From positions 124,001 to 188,000 of the forward strand of contig CAWDVA010000007.1 of the NCBI GenBank assembly GCA_963805645.1: 64,000 bases of DNA, written 5' to 3'. Shown here piece by piece: positions 43,361 to 52,330 of the stretch. The position numbers and the translations under genes are program-made. The stretch is from CAVXEH01 sp963805645. GTDB taxonomy: Bacteria; Chloroflexota; Limnocylindria; QHBO01. Under the pieces are notes generated by a model. That model did not search any database, was not told the origin of the DNA, and worked only from the letters and a program-made list of their open reading frames with translations. Positions within the stretch are counted from its first letter, which is position 1; every line of letters begins with the position of its first letter.

Positions 43361-43982
43361 CGACGAACAGCCTGGCGACCGACGAGGCGACGTCGAAGAG
43401 CACGCCCAGCGGGCCACCGCCGGGAGTGTTGGTGAGCACCACAAGCAGGAGGAGGACCAGGATCCCGTACTGGGCATAGCGCTGCACCGAGAAGACCTGC
43501 TGGACAGGGAGGAAGGCGAGCACGAAGTTGTAGCCGTCGAGCGGCGGGATCGGCAGCAGGTTGAAGAAGGCCAGGATCACGTTGAGCAGGACGATGACCC
43601 ACAGGATGTCGGTCAGCCAGATGACCGGGTCGCCGGCGAGGATCAGAACGCGGTACACGATCGCGAAGGCCAGGGCCACGACAAGGTTGGTCAGCGGCCC
43701 CGCGGCGGAGACCCAGGCCATCGAGCGGCGTCCGCCACGCAGGCCATACACGTTGACCGATACCGGCCTCCCCCATCCGAAGCCGGCGATGATGAAGAAG
43801 ACGGCCCCCAGCGGGTCGATGTGGCGCGCCGGGTTCAGCGAGATGCGGCCCATGGCCCGCGGCTGGTGGTCTCCGAAGCTGTCGGCCACGAAGGCGTGGC
43901 TGAACTCGTGGCAGGTGATGCCCACCACCAGCGCCACCGCCACACCGACGATCCAGATGGGGTCCGGGTTGCCGAAGATCAT
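43353..43982 (-). CDS. M50 site-2 protease-type intramembrane metalloprotease
   Basis: 209 residues with six or so helices. Zinc motif H-E-F-S-H near residue 25 and N-L-L-P-I-P-P-L-D-G near residue 145 define a group of short rhomboid-like/SpoIVFB-type M50 proteases lacking a PDZ domain. The substrate is unknown. It overlaps the upstream PNP gene by four bases and the downstream HD-like gene by eight. Confidence 0.9.
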   Translation of the reverse strand: MIFGNPDPIWIVGVAVALVVGITCHEFSHAFVADSFGDHQPRAMGRISLNPARHIDPLGAVFFIIAGFGWGRPVSVNVYGLRGGRRSMAWVSAAGPLTNLVVALAFAIVYRVLILAGDPVIWLTDILWVIVLLNVILAFFNLLPIPPLDGYNFVLAFLPVQQVFSVQRYAQYGILVLLLLVVLTNTPGGGPLGVLFDVASSVARLFVGA

Positions 43983-44869
43983 GCCGCCAGCTCCGGCAGG
44001 AGCTCGCGCAGGACACGGGTGAGCCGTTCGGCGCCGATGGGGCCCATCCGGAGGACCTCCTCGTGGGTCACGCCGTGCTCGACGTCATCGGTCGCCTTGT
44101 TCGTGACCAGGCTGAAGCCCAGGACCCGGGCGCCGGCATGTCGGGCCACGAGCACCTCGGGAACCGTGCTCATCCCCACGGCGTCCCCGCCCAGGGTGCG
44201 CAGCATCCGCATCTCGGCGCGCGTCTCGTAGCTGGGCCCGGAGAGCATGATGTAGACGCCCTCGCGCAGCTCCACGCCGCCGCGGACCGCTGCCGAGCGC
44301 GCCCGGGCGCGAAGCTCGGCGTCGAAGGCATCCGCCATGGGCACGAACCGCGGCCCCAGGTCGTCGAGGTTCGGGCCGAAGAGGGGATTGTCCCCCGACA
44401 GGTTGATGGTGTCCGCGATCAGCATCACGTCGCCGGCGTCGAATGCGGGATCCAGGCCACCTGAGGCATTCGTGAGCACGACGGTATCGGCCCCGAGCGA
44501 GAGGCAGGCACGGAGCAGGATGGTGACCTCGCGATGCGAGTAGCCCTCGTAGGGATGGGCACGACCGGACAGGATCAGCGCGGGCGTCCCGGCGGCCATC
44601 CCGGCGACCAGCTCTCCGGCATGGCCCTCGACCCGGCCGACCGGGACATGCGCGATGTCGCCGTATGGGACGCGGATGCGGGGCCCCGGCTCGAGGAGCT
44701 CCACCACGCCGCCCAGCCCGCTGCCGAGGACGAAGACGAGGCGCGGTCGGGCAAGGGCCGGAACGGTAGCCAGGCGGTCGCGAATCGAGTCCGCCGCCTC
44801 CGCGATCCGGCGCTCGAGCTCTGCGCCGTAGATCCCGTCCGGCAGCGCGCCGAGGCGTGCCGCCGGCAT
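43979..44869 (-). CDS. punA: Purine nucleoside phosphorylase
   Basis: 296 residues. It matches the trimeric PNP family with G-S-G-L-G in the phosphate site, a later G-R-A-H-P-Y-E-G-Y loop, T-N-A-S-G-G-L and G-P-S-Y-E-T and G-M-S-T-V-P-E. It reversibly phosphorolyses inosine and guanosine. The gene begins one base after the PH/SHOCT gene's stop and overlaps the M50 gene. Confidence 0.92.
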   Translation of the reverse strand: MPAARLGALPDGIYGAELERRIAEAADSIRDRLATVPALARPRLVFVLGSGLGGVVELLEPGPRIRVPYGDIAHVPVGRVEGHAGELVAGMAAGTPALILSGRAHPYEGYSHREVTILLRACLSLGADTVVLTNASGGLDPAFDAGDVMLIADTINLSGDNPLFGPNLDDLGPRFVPMADAFDAELRARARSAAVRGGVELREGVYIMLSGPSYETRAEMRMLRTLGGDAVGMSTVPEVLVARHAGARVLGFSLVTNKATDDVEHGVTHEEVLRMGPIGAERLTRVLRELLPELAA

Positions 44870-45679
44870 CTACATCCGCTCCAATATGTCGCGCTTCTTG
44901 GCCTCGTACTCCTCCGGTGTGATGAGCCCTCGGTTCCGGAGGTCGGCGAGCCGCTCGAGCGTCGTGGCAAGCTCCTGGCTTCCCCCTGCGGCGGGAGCGG
45001 CGGCCGAGGGGGCAGGTGGCTGCGCGGCGGGCGACTGGCCACCGGGCGCCGCAGGGCCCTGCTCGAACGGCGGACTAACCTGGACCCGGTCGGATCCTGC
45101 CCGCGGGGGCATGGGCTCAGCGCGCTGCATCGGCGGCGGCGGCGACGGCCGCTGCGCCGCGGGTCGGGCCAGCTCCGGCCGCTCCAGGAGCTCCTTCTGG
45201 TTGAGCATGGCGATCTTGAACTCGACCGCATCGGCCATCATCGGGAAATCGTCGACGGCCCCCGGTTGATCCGATGCGGTCATGATGTCGAGGTGCCCGA
45301 AGCCGAACATGCGGCCGAGCCAGCTCTGGGTCAGGTGGGCGTCGTTGATCATCTCCAGGCTCGAGTCGCCCATGGTCTTGTTGAAGATCCCCTCCGCCTT
45401 GATCACCCGGCGCGTCGTCACCATGTACTCCTGGTTCTGCCAGGCCCAGATGAACAGGCCGATGCGCACCCCGGAACCGAGGAGGACCACGAGGCCGATC
45501 ACCTGCAGCAGCCCGCGCAGGGCCCAGTCGTTCACGGAGGTCTGCCAGATCACCACCGCCAGGGCGATGACGGCGAGCAGGGCGTACAGCCAGACCTGGG
45601 CGAACACCGCGAACCAGTGCTGCCTCGTCTCGAAGACGATCTCCTCGCCCCGGCTGAGCAGGTTTCGTGTGTAACTCAT
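44870..45679 (-). CDS. PH-domain membrane protein with SHOCT tail
   Basis: 269 residues. Two N-terminal transmembrane helices (about 25-75) precede a YdbS-like bacterial PH domain with Y-M-V-T-T-R-R-V-I-K and Q-S-W-L-G-R-M-F-G-F-G-H-L-D. A Pro/Ala/Gln-rich linker leads to a SHOCT motif at the end, L-A-D-L-R-N-R-G-L-I-T-P-E-E-Y. Role unknown; SHOCT motifs often mediate oligomerisation. Confidence 0.85.
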   Translation of the reverse strand: MSYTRNLLSRGEEIVFETRQHWFAVFAQVWLYALLAVIALAVVIWQTSVNDWALRGLLQVIGLVVLLGSGVRIGLFIWAWQNQEYMVTTRRVIKAEGIFNKTMGDSSLEMINDAHLTQSWLGRMFGFGHLDIMTASDQPGAVDDFPMMADAVEFKIAMLNQKELLERPELARPAAQRPSPPPPMQRAEPMPPRAGSDRVQVSPPFEQGPAAPGGQSPAAQPPAPSAAAPAAGGSQELATTLERLADLRNRGLITPEEYEAKKRDILERM

Positions 45680-45706
45680 GGGCTCCGCTCCGTGAGGGCC
45701 GACCAG

Positions 45707-46618
45707 TCAGGCGCGCGGATGCGACCGCGCATAGATCTCGCGCACTCGCTCACCCGTCAGGTGCGTGTAGAGCTGGGTGGTGGTGATGCTAGCATGGCCA
45801 AGCAGGGCCTGGACCACGCGCAGGTCGGCTCCTCCCTCGAGCAGATGGGTGGCGAAGCTGTGCCGGAAGGTGTGCGGGGTGACCCGCTCCCCGATACCCG
45901 CCTCCGCGCTCCAGCGCTGCACGATGCGCCACACCGCCTCGCGTCCGAGCCGCCGTCCACGCTGGCTCACGAAGACCGCCGGCGTCGGCCGTCCGGCCGT
46001 CCAGGTCACCCGGGGTCCTGACAGGTAGCGCGCAATCCGATCGCGCGCGGGCTCCCCCATCGGCACCCGGCGCTCCTTGTTCCCCTTTCCGATCACCCGC
46101 ACCCCGAGCGCCGGCAGGTCGAGCCGGTCGAGGTCGAGCCCCGTGAGCTCGCTGACCCGCAGCCCGCAGGCATACAGCAGCTCCATGATGGCCGCATCGC
46201 GGATTCCCGCCGGGTCGTCGTGGGGGGGTGCTCCCAGGATCGCTGCCACCTGGTCCGGCGCCAGGACGTCGGGGAGGTAGGCGCCGGGGCGCGGCGCCTC
46301 CAGGAGGGCTCCCACGTCGCGAGCCGCCAGTCCCTCCCGCAGCGCAAAGCCGTAGAAGGCCCGAATCGCCGCTGCCTTGCGTGCCAGCGTGGTCCCGCGA
46401 CGCCCGGCCCGCCGCAGCGTCGCCAGGAACCGGCGAGCCGGCTCGGGGTCGTCGCGCCAGCCGGCGTCACCCGCGGACGCGGCGAACTGGTCCAGGTCAC
46501 GCCGGTAGGCCGCGATGGTCAGCGGGGAGAGGCCGCGCTCCACGCGCAGCTCCAGGAGGAAGCTCTCGATGGCCGTCGAGAGCGACGCGGCGGGCACCGC
46601 CAATGGCGTCGTGGCCAC
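45707..46618 (-). CDS. xerD: Tyrosine recombinase XerC/XerD-type
   Basis: 303 residues. Conserved active-site residues are R in A-C-G-L-R-V-S-E-L, K in G-K-G-N-K-E-R-R, H-T-F-R-H-S-F-A-T-H-L-L-E-G-G and the tyrosine in T-Q-L-Y-T-H. The N-terminal helical SAM-like domain fits the length. It resolves chromosome dimers; XerC or XerD cannot be told apart. It is followed downstream by the PH/SHOCT gene and preceded by recN. Confidence 0.9.
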   Translation of the reverse strand: MATTPLAVPAASLSTAIESFLLELRVERGLSPLTIAAYRRDLDQFAASAGDAGWRDDPEPARRFLATLRRAGRRGTTLARKAAAIRAFYGFALREGLAARDVGALLEAPRPGAYLPDVLAPDQVAAILGAPPHDDPAGIRDAAIMELLYACGLRVSELTGLDLDRLDLPALGVRVIGKGNKERRVPMGEPARDRIARYLSGPRVTWTAGRPTPAVFVSQRGRRLGREAVWRIVQRWSAEAGIGERVTPHTFRHSFATHLLEGGADLRVVQALLGHASITTTQLYTHLTGERVREIYARSHPRA

Positions 46619-46623
46619 CCGGC

Positions 46624-48282
46624 TCAGCCCCCCGCAGCGCGCAGGAGCGCCTCCGCCGTGGCCCTCGCCTCGTCCCCGGCTCCCTCGCCGGCGAGCATCG
46701 CGGCCAGCTCGTCCGCACGCTCCGCGCCGTCCAGCACCCGCGCGTCGGTGTACGTTCGGCCCTCCTCCACCCGTTTGCCCACGTGGATGTGGAGGCTGGC
46801 GTGGGCCGCGACCTGGGGCAGGTGCGTGACACAGATCACCTGGTGGAAGGCGGCGAGCGCCTGGAGCCGCTCGCCGAGCGCGCCGGCGTTCCGACCGCCG
46901 ATCCCGGCGTCGACCTCGTCGAAGATCAGTACCGGCGTCTCGTCCGCGGTCGCCAGGACCACCTTGAGCGCGAGCGACAGGCGGCTCGCCTCGCCGCCGG
47001 ACGCGATGCGTGCCATGGGCCGGGGCGGCTCTCCGGGGTTGGGCGCGAACCGGAACTCCACCCAGTCGCCGCCGTTTGGTCCGATCTCGCTGGGCGTGAC
47101 CTCGATCCCGAAGGCGCCGTCCGGCAGGCCCAGCGGCGGCAGCTCCGCGTTCACCCGCGCGCCCAGCGCCTCCGCGGCGCTCCGGCGCGCTGCGCGAAGG
47201 GTCTCCGCTGCCTCGTTCAACCTCGCGACGGCCGCCTGCTCGTCCCGCCGCAGCTGCTCGCGCAGGGTGTCCTGGTGCTCCAGCCGCTCCAGCTCCTCGG
47301 ACGCCGCCTCGCCAAACGCGACCACCGCGCCCATCGACTCGCCGTACTTGCGTTTCAGGTCGTAGATCAGCCCCAGGCGCTCCTCCATGGATGCGCGGGT
47401 GGCCGGGTCGACCTGCAGCTGCTCGCCCAGCGCCACGATGTCACGCCCCAGCTCCGTGGCCTCGGCGACCGTCCCGCGTCCGCGCTCCGCAAGCTCCACG
47501 AAGCGCGGGTCGTGCGCGGCCGCGGACTCGAGCTGGCCCAGCGCCGCCCGCAGGCCGTCGAGCGCTCCTCCGTCGCGCTGCAGGATGCGGACCGCATCGC
47601 CCGCCGCGCGAATCACCGCCTCCAGGTTCTGGACTGCCTTGAGGCGCGCGGCCAGGGCCACGTCCTCGTCGGGCTGGAGCTTGGCGCCGGTGATCTCCGC
47701 CACCTGGAACCGCAGCAGGTCCGTCCGTCGCTGCAGCTCTCGCGGGTCAGTGACAAGCTCCTCGGCCTGCGCGGTGACGGAGCGCCACTCCCGCCAGGCC
47801 TCCGCAACCGCCAGCACGAGCTCTCCGTGACCGCCAAAGCGATCGAGGAGGGATCGCTGCCGATCCGCGGAGAACAGGCGCTGGTGCTCGTGCTGCCCGT
47901 GGATCTCTGCCAGGCGCGATCCGAACGCGGCCAGGGCGCCCACCGTGACGGTGCGATCGTTCACCCGGGCCAGCGAGCGGCCGTCGGCGTTCACCTCCCG
48001 GCTCACGATCAACATCCCGTCGTTGAGATCCACCAGCTCGTCGAGGGGATCGTCAGGGTCGCGGGGCACCTCGTCGAAGATCGCCTCGACCCGCAGCGTC
48101 GCGGCACCGGTACGGACCAGCTCGCTGGTGCCGCGCGCACCGAGGGCCAGGGCCAGGGCGTCGACCACCAGTGACTTGCCGGCGCCGGTCTCGCCGGTGA
48201 CCACAACGAACCCGCGGTCGAGCGTGAGCCGCACGGACTCGATGACCGCGAGGTTGGTGACCGCCAGCTCGATGAGGGGCAT
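46624..48282 (-). CDS. recN: DNA repair protein RecN
   Basis: 552 residues, usual RecN length. Walker A is G-E-T-G-A-G-K-S-L near residue 34, and the C-terminal half has the ABC signature (F-R-F-A-P-N-P-G-E then S-G-G-E-A-S-R) and Walker B L-I-F-D-E-V-D. It is an SMC-like ATPase for double-strand break repair. It is placed between xerD and nadK, a common recombination/NAD neighbourhood. Confidence 0.94.
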   Translation of the reverse strand: MPLIELAVTNLAVIESVRLTLDRGFVVVTGETGAGKSLVVDALALALGARGTSELVRTGAATLRVEAIFDEVPRDPDDPLDELVDLNDGMLIVSREVNADGRSLARVNDRTVTVGALAAFGSRLAEIHGQHEHQRLFSADRQRSLLDRFGGHGELVLAVAEAWREWRSVTAQAEELVTDPRELQRRTDLLRFQVAEITGAKLQPDEDVALAARLKAVQNLEAVIRAAGDAVRILQRDGGALDGLRAALGQLESAAAHDPRFVELAERGRGTVAEATELGRDIVALGEQLQVDPATRASMEERLGLIYDLKRKYGESMGAVVAFGEAASEELERLEHQDTLREQLRRDEQAAVARLNEAAETLRAARRSAAEALGARVNAELPPLGLPDGAFGIEVTPSEIGPNGGDWVEFRFAPNPGEPPRPMARIASGGEASRLSLALKVVLATADETPVLIFDEVDAGIGGRNAGALGERLQALAAFHQVICVTHLPQVAAHASLHIHVGKRVEEGRTYTDARVLDGAERADELAAMLAGEGAGDEARATAEALLRAAGG

Positions 48283-48291
48283 GGGTTCGGC

Positions 48292-49137
48292 TCAGTACGG
48301 CAGGAGGGCGGCCTTCGTACGCAGAAGGTCGTAGAACGAGGTGCTGCCGGTCGGCTCGATGAGCCGAAGGGGCTCGGGCAGGGCCCTGACCTCGACGCGG
48401 TCGCCGGGATGGATCGGCAGGTCGGTCTGGCCGTCGACCGAGACGATGGCGCCGTCGTGGGTCCCCTGCAGGGTCAGGGTCACGACCTGGTCCTCCCCCG
48501 CCACGACCGAGTGCAGCGGAGAGAGATAGCTGGCGACCGGGGTGATGATCATGTTCCGCAGCCGCGGGTCCAGGATCGACCCACCGGCGCTGAACGAGTA
48601 GGCCGTTGAGCCGGTGGGGGTCGCCACCACCACGCCATCGGCCACGTAGGTCGCCAGGTGGCTCCCCGACACGTCCACCTCCACCTGGATCACCCGGACC
48701 CGTGACCCACGGGCCACCACCACCTCGTTGAGGCAGGCGTGCTCGGCCCGGCTGCCATCGGCGCGGAGCAGGGTGGCCGCGATCCGGAAGCGGTCCACGA
48801 CGGTGTAGTCCCCCGCTGCGACCTGCTCGAGCGCATGCTCGAGGTCCGCGGTCTCCACCTTGGCCAGGAAGCCGATGCGTCCCAGGTTGACGCCCAGGGC
48901 CGGAACCCGCGTGCCCCCGATGGCGTACGCCGTGCGCAGGAAGGTGCCATCACCGCCCAGGACGCACACCAGGTCCGTGCCGGGACACGCCGCGCTGATC
49001 TCATCGGTGGCATCGGCCGGGAAGTCCCAGGCGGTCACCCCATGCTCGTCGCACCACGCCCGACCGCGGGCAAGGGTGTCATCCGCGGCCTCGTTGTACG
49101 GGTTCAGGACGAACCCCATGCGCCCGATGGCGGCCAT
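48292..49137 (-). CDS. nadK: NAD kinase
   Basis: 281 residues. The G-G-D-G-T-F-L-R motif and N-L-G-R-I-G-F-L are the diagnostic ATP/NAD sites, with V-A-T-P-T-G-S-T-A-Y in the middle. It phosphorylates NAD to NADP. Its ATG overlaps the RHH gene's stop by one base. Confidence 0.94.
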   Translation of the reverse strand: MAAIGRMGFVLNPYNEAADDTLARGRAWCDEHGVTAWDFPADATDEISAACPGTDLVCVLGGDGTFLRTAYAIGGTRVPALGVNLGRIGFLAKVETADLEHALEQVAAGDYTVVDRFRIAATLLRADGSRAEHACLNEVVVARGSRVRVIQVEVDVSGSHLATYVADGVVVATPTGSTAYSFSAGGSILDPRLRNMIITPVASYLSPLHSVVAGEDQVVTLTLQGTHDGAIVSVDGQTDLPIHPGDRVEVRALPEPLRLIEPTGSTSFYDLLRTKAALLPY

Positions 49138-49526
49138 CAGGCCCCCGCATCGCCGGACGGCGGGGCAGCGTCAGCGGTGAGAGTGGCGACGGAATCGGAG
49201 ATGCCGGAGGCAAGGCGTTCGGCGATCTCGTCGACGCGCCGGCGAAGCGCGGCAAGCTCCGTTGCCATGTCCGGCTCCGTGACCGCGGCATACGAGCGGT
49301 CCAGGCCGGCCGCGATCAGGGCCCGCATCAGGCTCGACGGGGAAACACCGCGCGACCGCGCGGCAGCCTCGACCCGCTCAAGCAGCGCATCGGGCATGCG
49401 CAGCGATACGATCTGGCGCATCGTGTCGGCCGCCGGCTCGTGGGGCTGTGGCTCCGGCTCCAGACCCTCGAAGACGCTCAGCTGCTCGACGCGCTGCGGT
49501 CGCTCCCTCCGCTTCACGTGCTGCAT
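49137..49526 (-). CDS. Ribbon-helix-helix-like small protein
   Basis: 129 residues. The central part, I-V-S-L-R-M-P-D-A-L-L-E-R-V-E-A-A-A-R-S-R-G-V followed by S-S-L-M-R-A-L, fits a ribbon-helix-helix DNA-binding domain of the CopG type, followed by a coiled-coil-like C-terminal part. The target is unknown. It sits between tlyA and nadK and could have a local regulatory role. Confidence 0.7.
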   Translation of the reverse strand: MQHVKRRERPQRVEQLSVFEGLEPEPQPHEPAADTMRQIVSLRMPDALLERVEAAARSRGVSPSSLMRALIAAGLDRSYAAVTEPDMATELAALRRRVDEIAERLASGISDSVATLTADAAPPSGDAGA

Positions 49527-49542
49527 CGTAGTACGCGGCGTG

Positions 49543-50334
49543 TCAGCCCGATGCCATCGTCAGCGCATCCACCGCATCGGACCACGCCCGCGCCACCTTC
49601 GCCGAACCGGCCGCAAGGAGGGCCAGGAACTCCACGTTGCCCTCTGCGCCGGTGATCGGCGAGCGCATCAGGGCACGCGGCTCGAAGCCCGCCTGGCGCG
49701 CGTCGGCGGCAACAGCGTGCAGCACGCTGCGATGGACCGCGGGGTCGCGAACCACGCCGCCGCGCGGAACGGCCCCTCGCCCGGCCTCGAACTGGGGCTT
49801 CACCAGGGCCACCACGCGGGCATCCACCGCGAGGAGCCGCCGCACCGCGGGCAGCACCAGGCCCAGGGAGATGAAGGACAGGTCGAGCGTTGCCAGCTCG
49901 ATCGGCTCGGGCAGCGCGGTGAGCGTCCGCAGGTTGGTCCGGTCCATGACCACCACCCGCGGGTCCGTCCGCAACCGTTCGATGAGCTGGCCGCGGCCGA
50001 CGTCCACCGCGTACACGATCCGCGCCTCGCGCGCGAGGAGCACGTCCGTGAACCCCCCGGTCGATGCACCCGCATCCAGGCACGCCAGGCCGCGTGGATC
50101 CACCGCGAAGGTGTCGAGCGCGGCGGCGAGCTTCTCGCCCCCGCGAGACGCCCACCGTGGCCTGCGGACCACCTCGATCTCGACGTCGTCCGGCACCGGT
50201 TGGCCGGGCTTCAGATGCCTCCCGGGGGCACCCGCCATGCGCACCTCGCCGGCCAGGATCCGCGCCTGCGCCTCCGATCGCGACGCGGCCAGACCGCGTG
50301 CCACCAGCAGCTGGTCCAGGCGCTGGCGGGTCAC
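49543..50334 (-). CDS. tlyA: TlyA-type rRNA 2'-O-methyltransferase
   Basis: 263 residues. An N-terminal S4 domain (R-L-D-Q-L-L-V-A-R-G-L-A) is followed by a FtsJ-like methyltransferase core with D-A-G-A-S-T-G-G-F-T-D-V-L, K-P-Q-F-E-A-G and a catalytic lysine. TlyA methylates 16S C1409 and 23S C1920 in actinobacteria. Start GTG 50334 overlaps the GNAT stop. Confidence 0.92.
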   Translation of the reverse strand: MTRQRLDQLLVARGLAASRSEAQARILAGEVRMAGAPGRHLKPGQPVPDDVEIEVVRRPRWASRGGEKLAAALDTFAVDPRGLACLDAGASTGGFTDVLLAREARIVYAVDVGRGQLIERLRTDPRVVVMDRTNLRTLTALPEPIELATLDLSFISLGLVLPAVRRLLAVDARVVALVKPQFEAGRGAVPRGGVVRDPAVHRSVLHAVAADARQAGFEPRALMRSPITGAEGNVEFLALLAAGSAKVARAWSDAVDALTMASG

Positions 50335-50780
50335 GGCCCCTCGCGCAGGCGCTTCTCGAAGATGAGCGAGCGTTTGAGCAGCGAGTATCCCTCCCGCTCG
50401 TAGAAGCGGTGAGCGCGCTCGCGGGTGACCCGCGAGGCAACGATCATGCGCTCGACCCCGCGTTCCCGCGCCCAGCCTTCCGCGGCGAGCAGCAGCGTCC
50501 GACCGATGCCGTTGCTGCGCTCCATCTGCGTGACCACCAATCCCATCAGCTGGGCCGAGGCGACCTCCAGCACGGAGGGCTTGAGCGCGACATGCGCCCA
50601 GCCGACCAGGCGGCCACGGTCCTCCGCCACGAGGAGGGCGTCGGCGTCCGACTCCACCAGTGCGGCGAGACGGCGGGTCACCTCGTCGGCCGACGAGGGG
50701 TAGCCCAGCTCACCGTTGAGCGCGGCGATGGCCGCCGCATCCGCCAGGCTCGCACCGCGAATGGCGGGCGCGGCGATCAT
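50331..50780 (-). CDS. GNAT-family N-acetyltransferase
   Basis: 149 residues with the acetyl-CoA site N-G-I-G-R-T-L-L-L-A-A and the usual GNAT length. Substrate unknown. It overlaps both neighbours by four bases (ATGA with xseB, GTGA with tlyA), so it is part of the operon. Confidence 0.88.
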   Translation of the reverse strand: MIAAPAIRGASLADAAAIAALNGELGYPSSADEVTRRLAALVESDADALLVAEDRGRLVGWAHVALKPSVLEVASAQLMGLVVTQMERSNGIGRTLLLAAEGWARERGVERMIVASRVTRERAHRFYEREGYSLLKRSLIFEKRLREGP

Positions 50781-51058
50781 TCCGAGCCGCCCGCGGTCCC
50801 GGGTCCGTCGTCCATAGACTCCGCGGCAGGGGTCTCGCCGGCGCCCCGTCCCAGGTCGGCGATCGCCAGCTCCGCGCGTTGCAGGCGTACCTCGCAGGCC
50901 GCATGCAGGCGCAGCCCCTCGCGGTACAGCTCAATGGACTCCTCGAGCCCGGCATTGCCGCTCTCGAGCTTGGCGACGATCCGTTGGAGCTCCGTGACCA
51001 GCTCATCGAACGGTCGCTCCGCGAGCTGATCGTCGGTCATCCGTGTCAAGTCGGTCAT
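50777..51058 (-). CDS. xseB: Exodeoxyribonuclease VII small subunit XseB
   Basis: 93 residues. The family core (F-D-E-L-V-T-E-L-Q-R-I-V then L-E-S-G and L-E-E-S-I-E-L-Y-R-E-G) is clear, followed by a disordered tail. It partners XseA to degrade single-stranded DNA. It overlaps xseA by four bases. Confidence 0.93.
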   Translation of the reverse strand: MTDLTRMTDDQLAERPFDELVTELQRIVAKLESGNAGLEESIELYREGLRLHAACEVRLQRAELAIADLGRGAGETPAAESMDDGPGTAGGSE

Positions 51059-52314
51059 GCGAGCAGCTCCTCCGGCGGTCCGGCTGACACCGATTCAATC
51101 CGCGTCCCGAGGCGGCCGGCCTCGAGCACGACCTCGAGCGGCTCCCCCACGGCAACCTCCGCTGTCGAACGCACGACCGTGCCGTCCGGTCGTCGCGCAA
51201 CCGCATACCCGCGGGCGAGCGTGGCGGCGGGTCCCAGGGCACGGAGGCCGTCCTGCAGCCCGCCCAGCACCGCGCGTTCGCGGCCGATGCGCTGGATCAG
51301 CGTCCGCTGGCCCCGATCGACGAGCTCGGCGGCTCGCTGGCGGGCAGCTCGCAGGTCCGGAGCCAGGGCGGAGAGGGCGCGCCCCTCGGTGCCCACGAGC
51401 CGGCGACGATCCGCGACCCGCGCGAGGAGCGCCGCCGAGGCCCGGTCGCGCAGCCGGCCCAGGATGGCCGGCAGCTGGGTGCCATCCGGCACAACCAGCT
51501 CTGCCGCGGCGCTGGGAGTTGGCGCTCGAACGTCCGCCGCGAAGTCGGACAGGGTCACGTCGCTCTCGTGTCCGACGCCCACGACGATCGGTACCGGGGC
51601 GTCCGCCACGGCTCGCACGACACGCTCGTCGTTGAACGCCCATAGATCCTCGAGCGACCCTCCTCCACGGGCCAGGATCACGACGTCGATGGCCGGGCGG
51701 GCGTACAGGCGGCGAAGCGCGCGGACCACGGCCGGCGCCGCAACGTCGCCCTGCACCACGGTGGGCGACAGGACCAGCTCCACCAGGGGGTAGCGGCGGC
51801 GGATGACGTTGCTGATGTCCTGCCAGACGGCGCCGATGGGCGAGGTGACGACGCCGATGCGGCGCGGCCAGCGTGGCAGAGGGCGTTTGCGACCTTCGTC
51901 GAACAGCCCCTCGGCTCCCAGGCGCGCTCGCAGCTGCTCGTAGCGGGCGTGGAGATCGCCGGCGCCGGCAGGGGTGAGGGTCTCGACGTAGAGCTGGTAG
52001 ACCCCCTGCGCCTCGTAGGCCCGCACCCGCCCGTGGCAGACGACGGACATCCCGTGCTCCGGCCGCATGTTCGAACGCGCCAGCTCATCACGGAACATGA
52101 CCGCGCGCAGCTGTGAAGCGGCGTCCTTGAGGGTGAAGAAGCAGTGTCCCGAGGCCGGGAATGCGGGGCGACTGATCTCGCCCGCGACCCAGACGTCGGC
52201 GAGCGTGGGATCCGCGTCCAGCAGCTGGCGGACCCGCCGGTTCAGCTCGCTGACCCGCAGGACGCGCGGCGGCAGGGCTGCCGCGCCCCACAGCGAGGGC
52301 TGGTCGGCGGTCAT
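51055..52314 (-). CDS. xseA: Exodeoxyribonuclease VII large subunit XseA
   Basis: 419 residues. An N-terminal OB-fold (S-E-L-N-R-R-V-R-Q-L-L) leads to the catalytic domain with V-V-T-S-P-I-G-A and A-R-G-G-G-S-L-E-D-L-W-A-F-N-D-E. ATG 52314 lies 16 nt after the efp stop. The partner xseB overlaps its 3' end. Confidence 0.94.
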   Translation of the reverse strand: MTADQPSLWGAAALPPRVLRVSELNRRVRQLLDADPTLADVWVAGEISRPAFPASGHCFFTLKDAASQLRAVMFRDELARSNMRPEHGMSVVCHGRVRAYEAQGVYQLYVETLTPAGAGDLHARYEQLRARLGAEGLFDEGRKRPLPRWPRRIGVVTSPIGAVWQDISNVIRRRYPLVELVLSPTVVQGDVAAPAVVRALRRLYARPAIDVVILARGGGSLEDLWAFNDERVVRAVADAPVPIVVGVGHESDVTLSDFAADVRAPTPSAAAELVVPDGTQLPAILGRLRDRASAALLARVADRRRLVGTEGRALSALAPDLRAARQRAAELVDRGQRTLIQRIGRERAVLGGLQDGLRALGPAATLARGYAVARRPDGTVVRSTAEVAVGEPLEVVLEAGRLGTRIESVSAGPPEELLA

Positions 52315-52330
52315 GAGTTGCGGGTCCCTC

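Noticed and set aside
45707..46618. Tyrosine recombinase as a mobile-element integrase
   Set aside because: It lies in a conserved recN-nadK housekeeping neighbourhood with no attachment repeats, so Xer is preferred.
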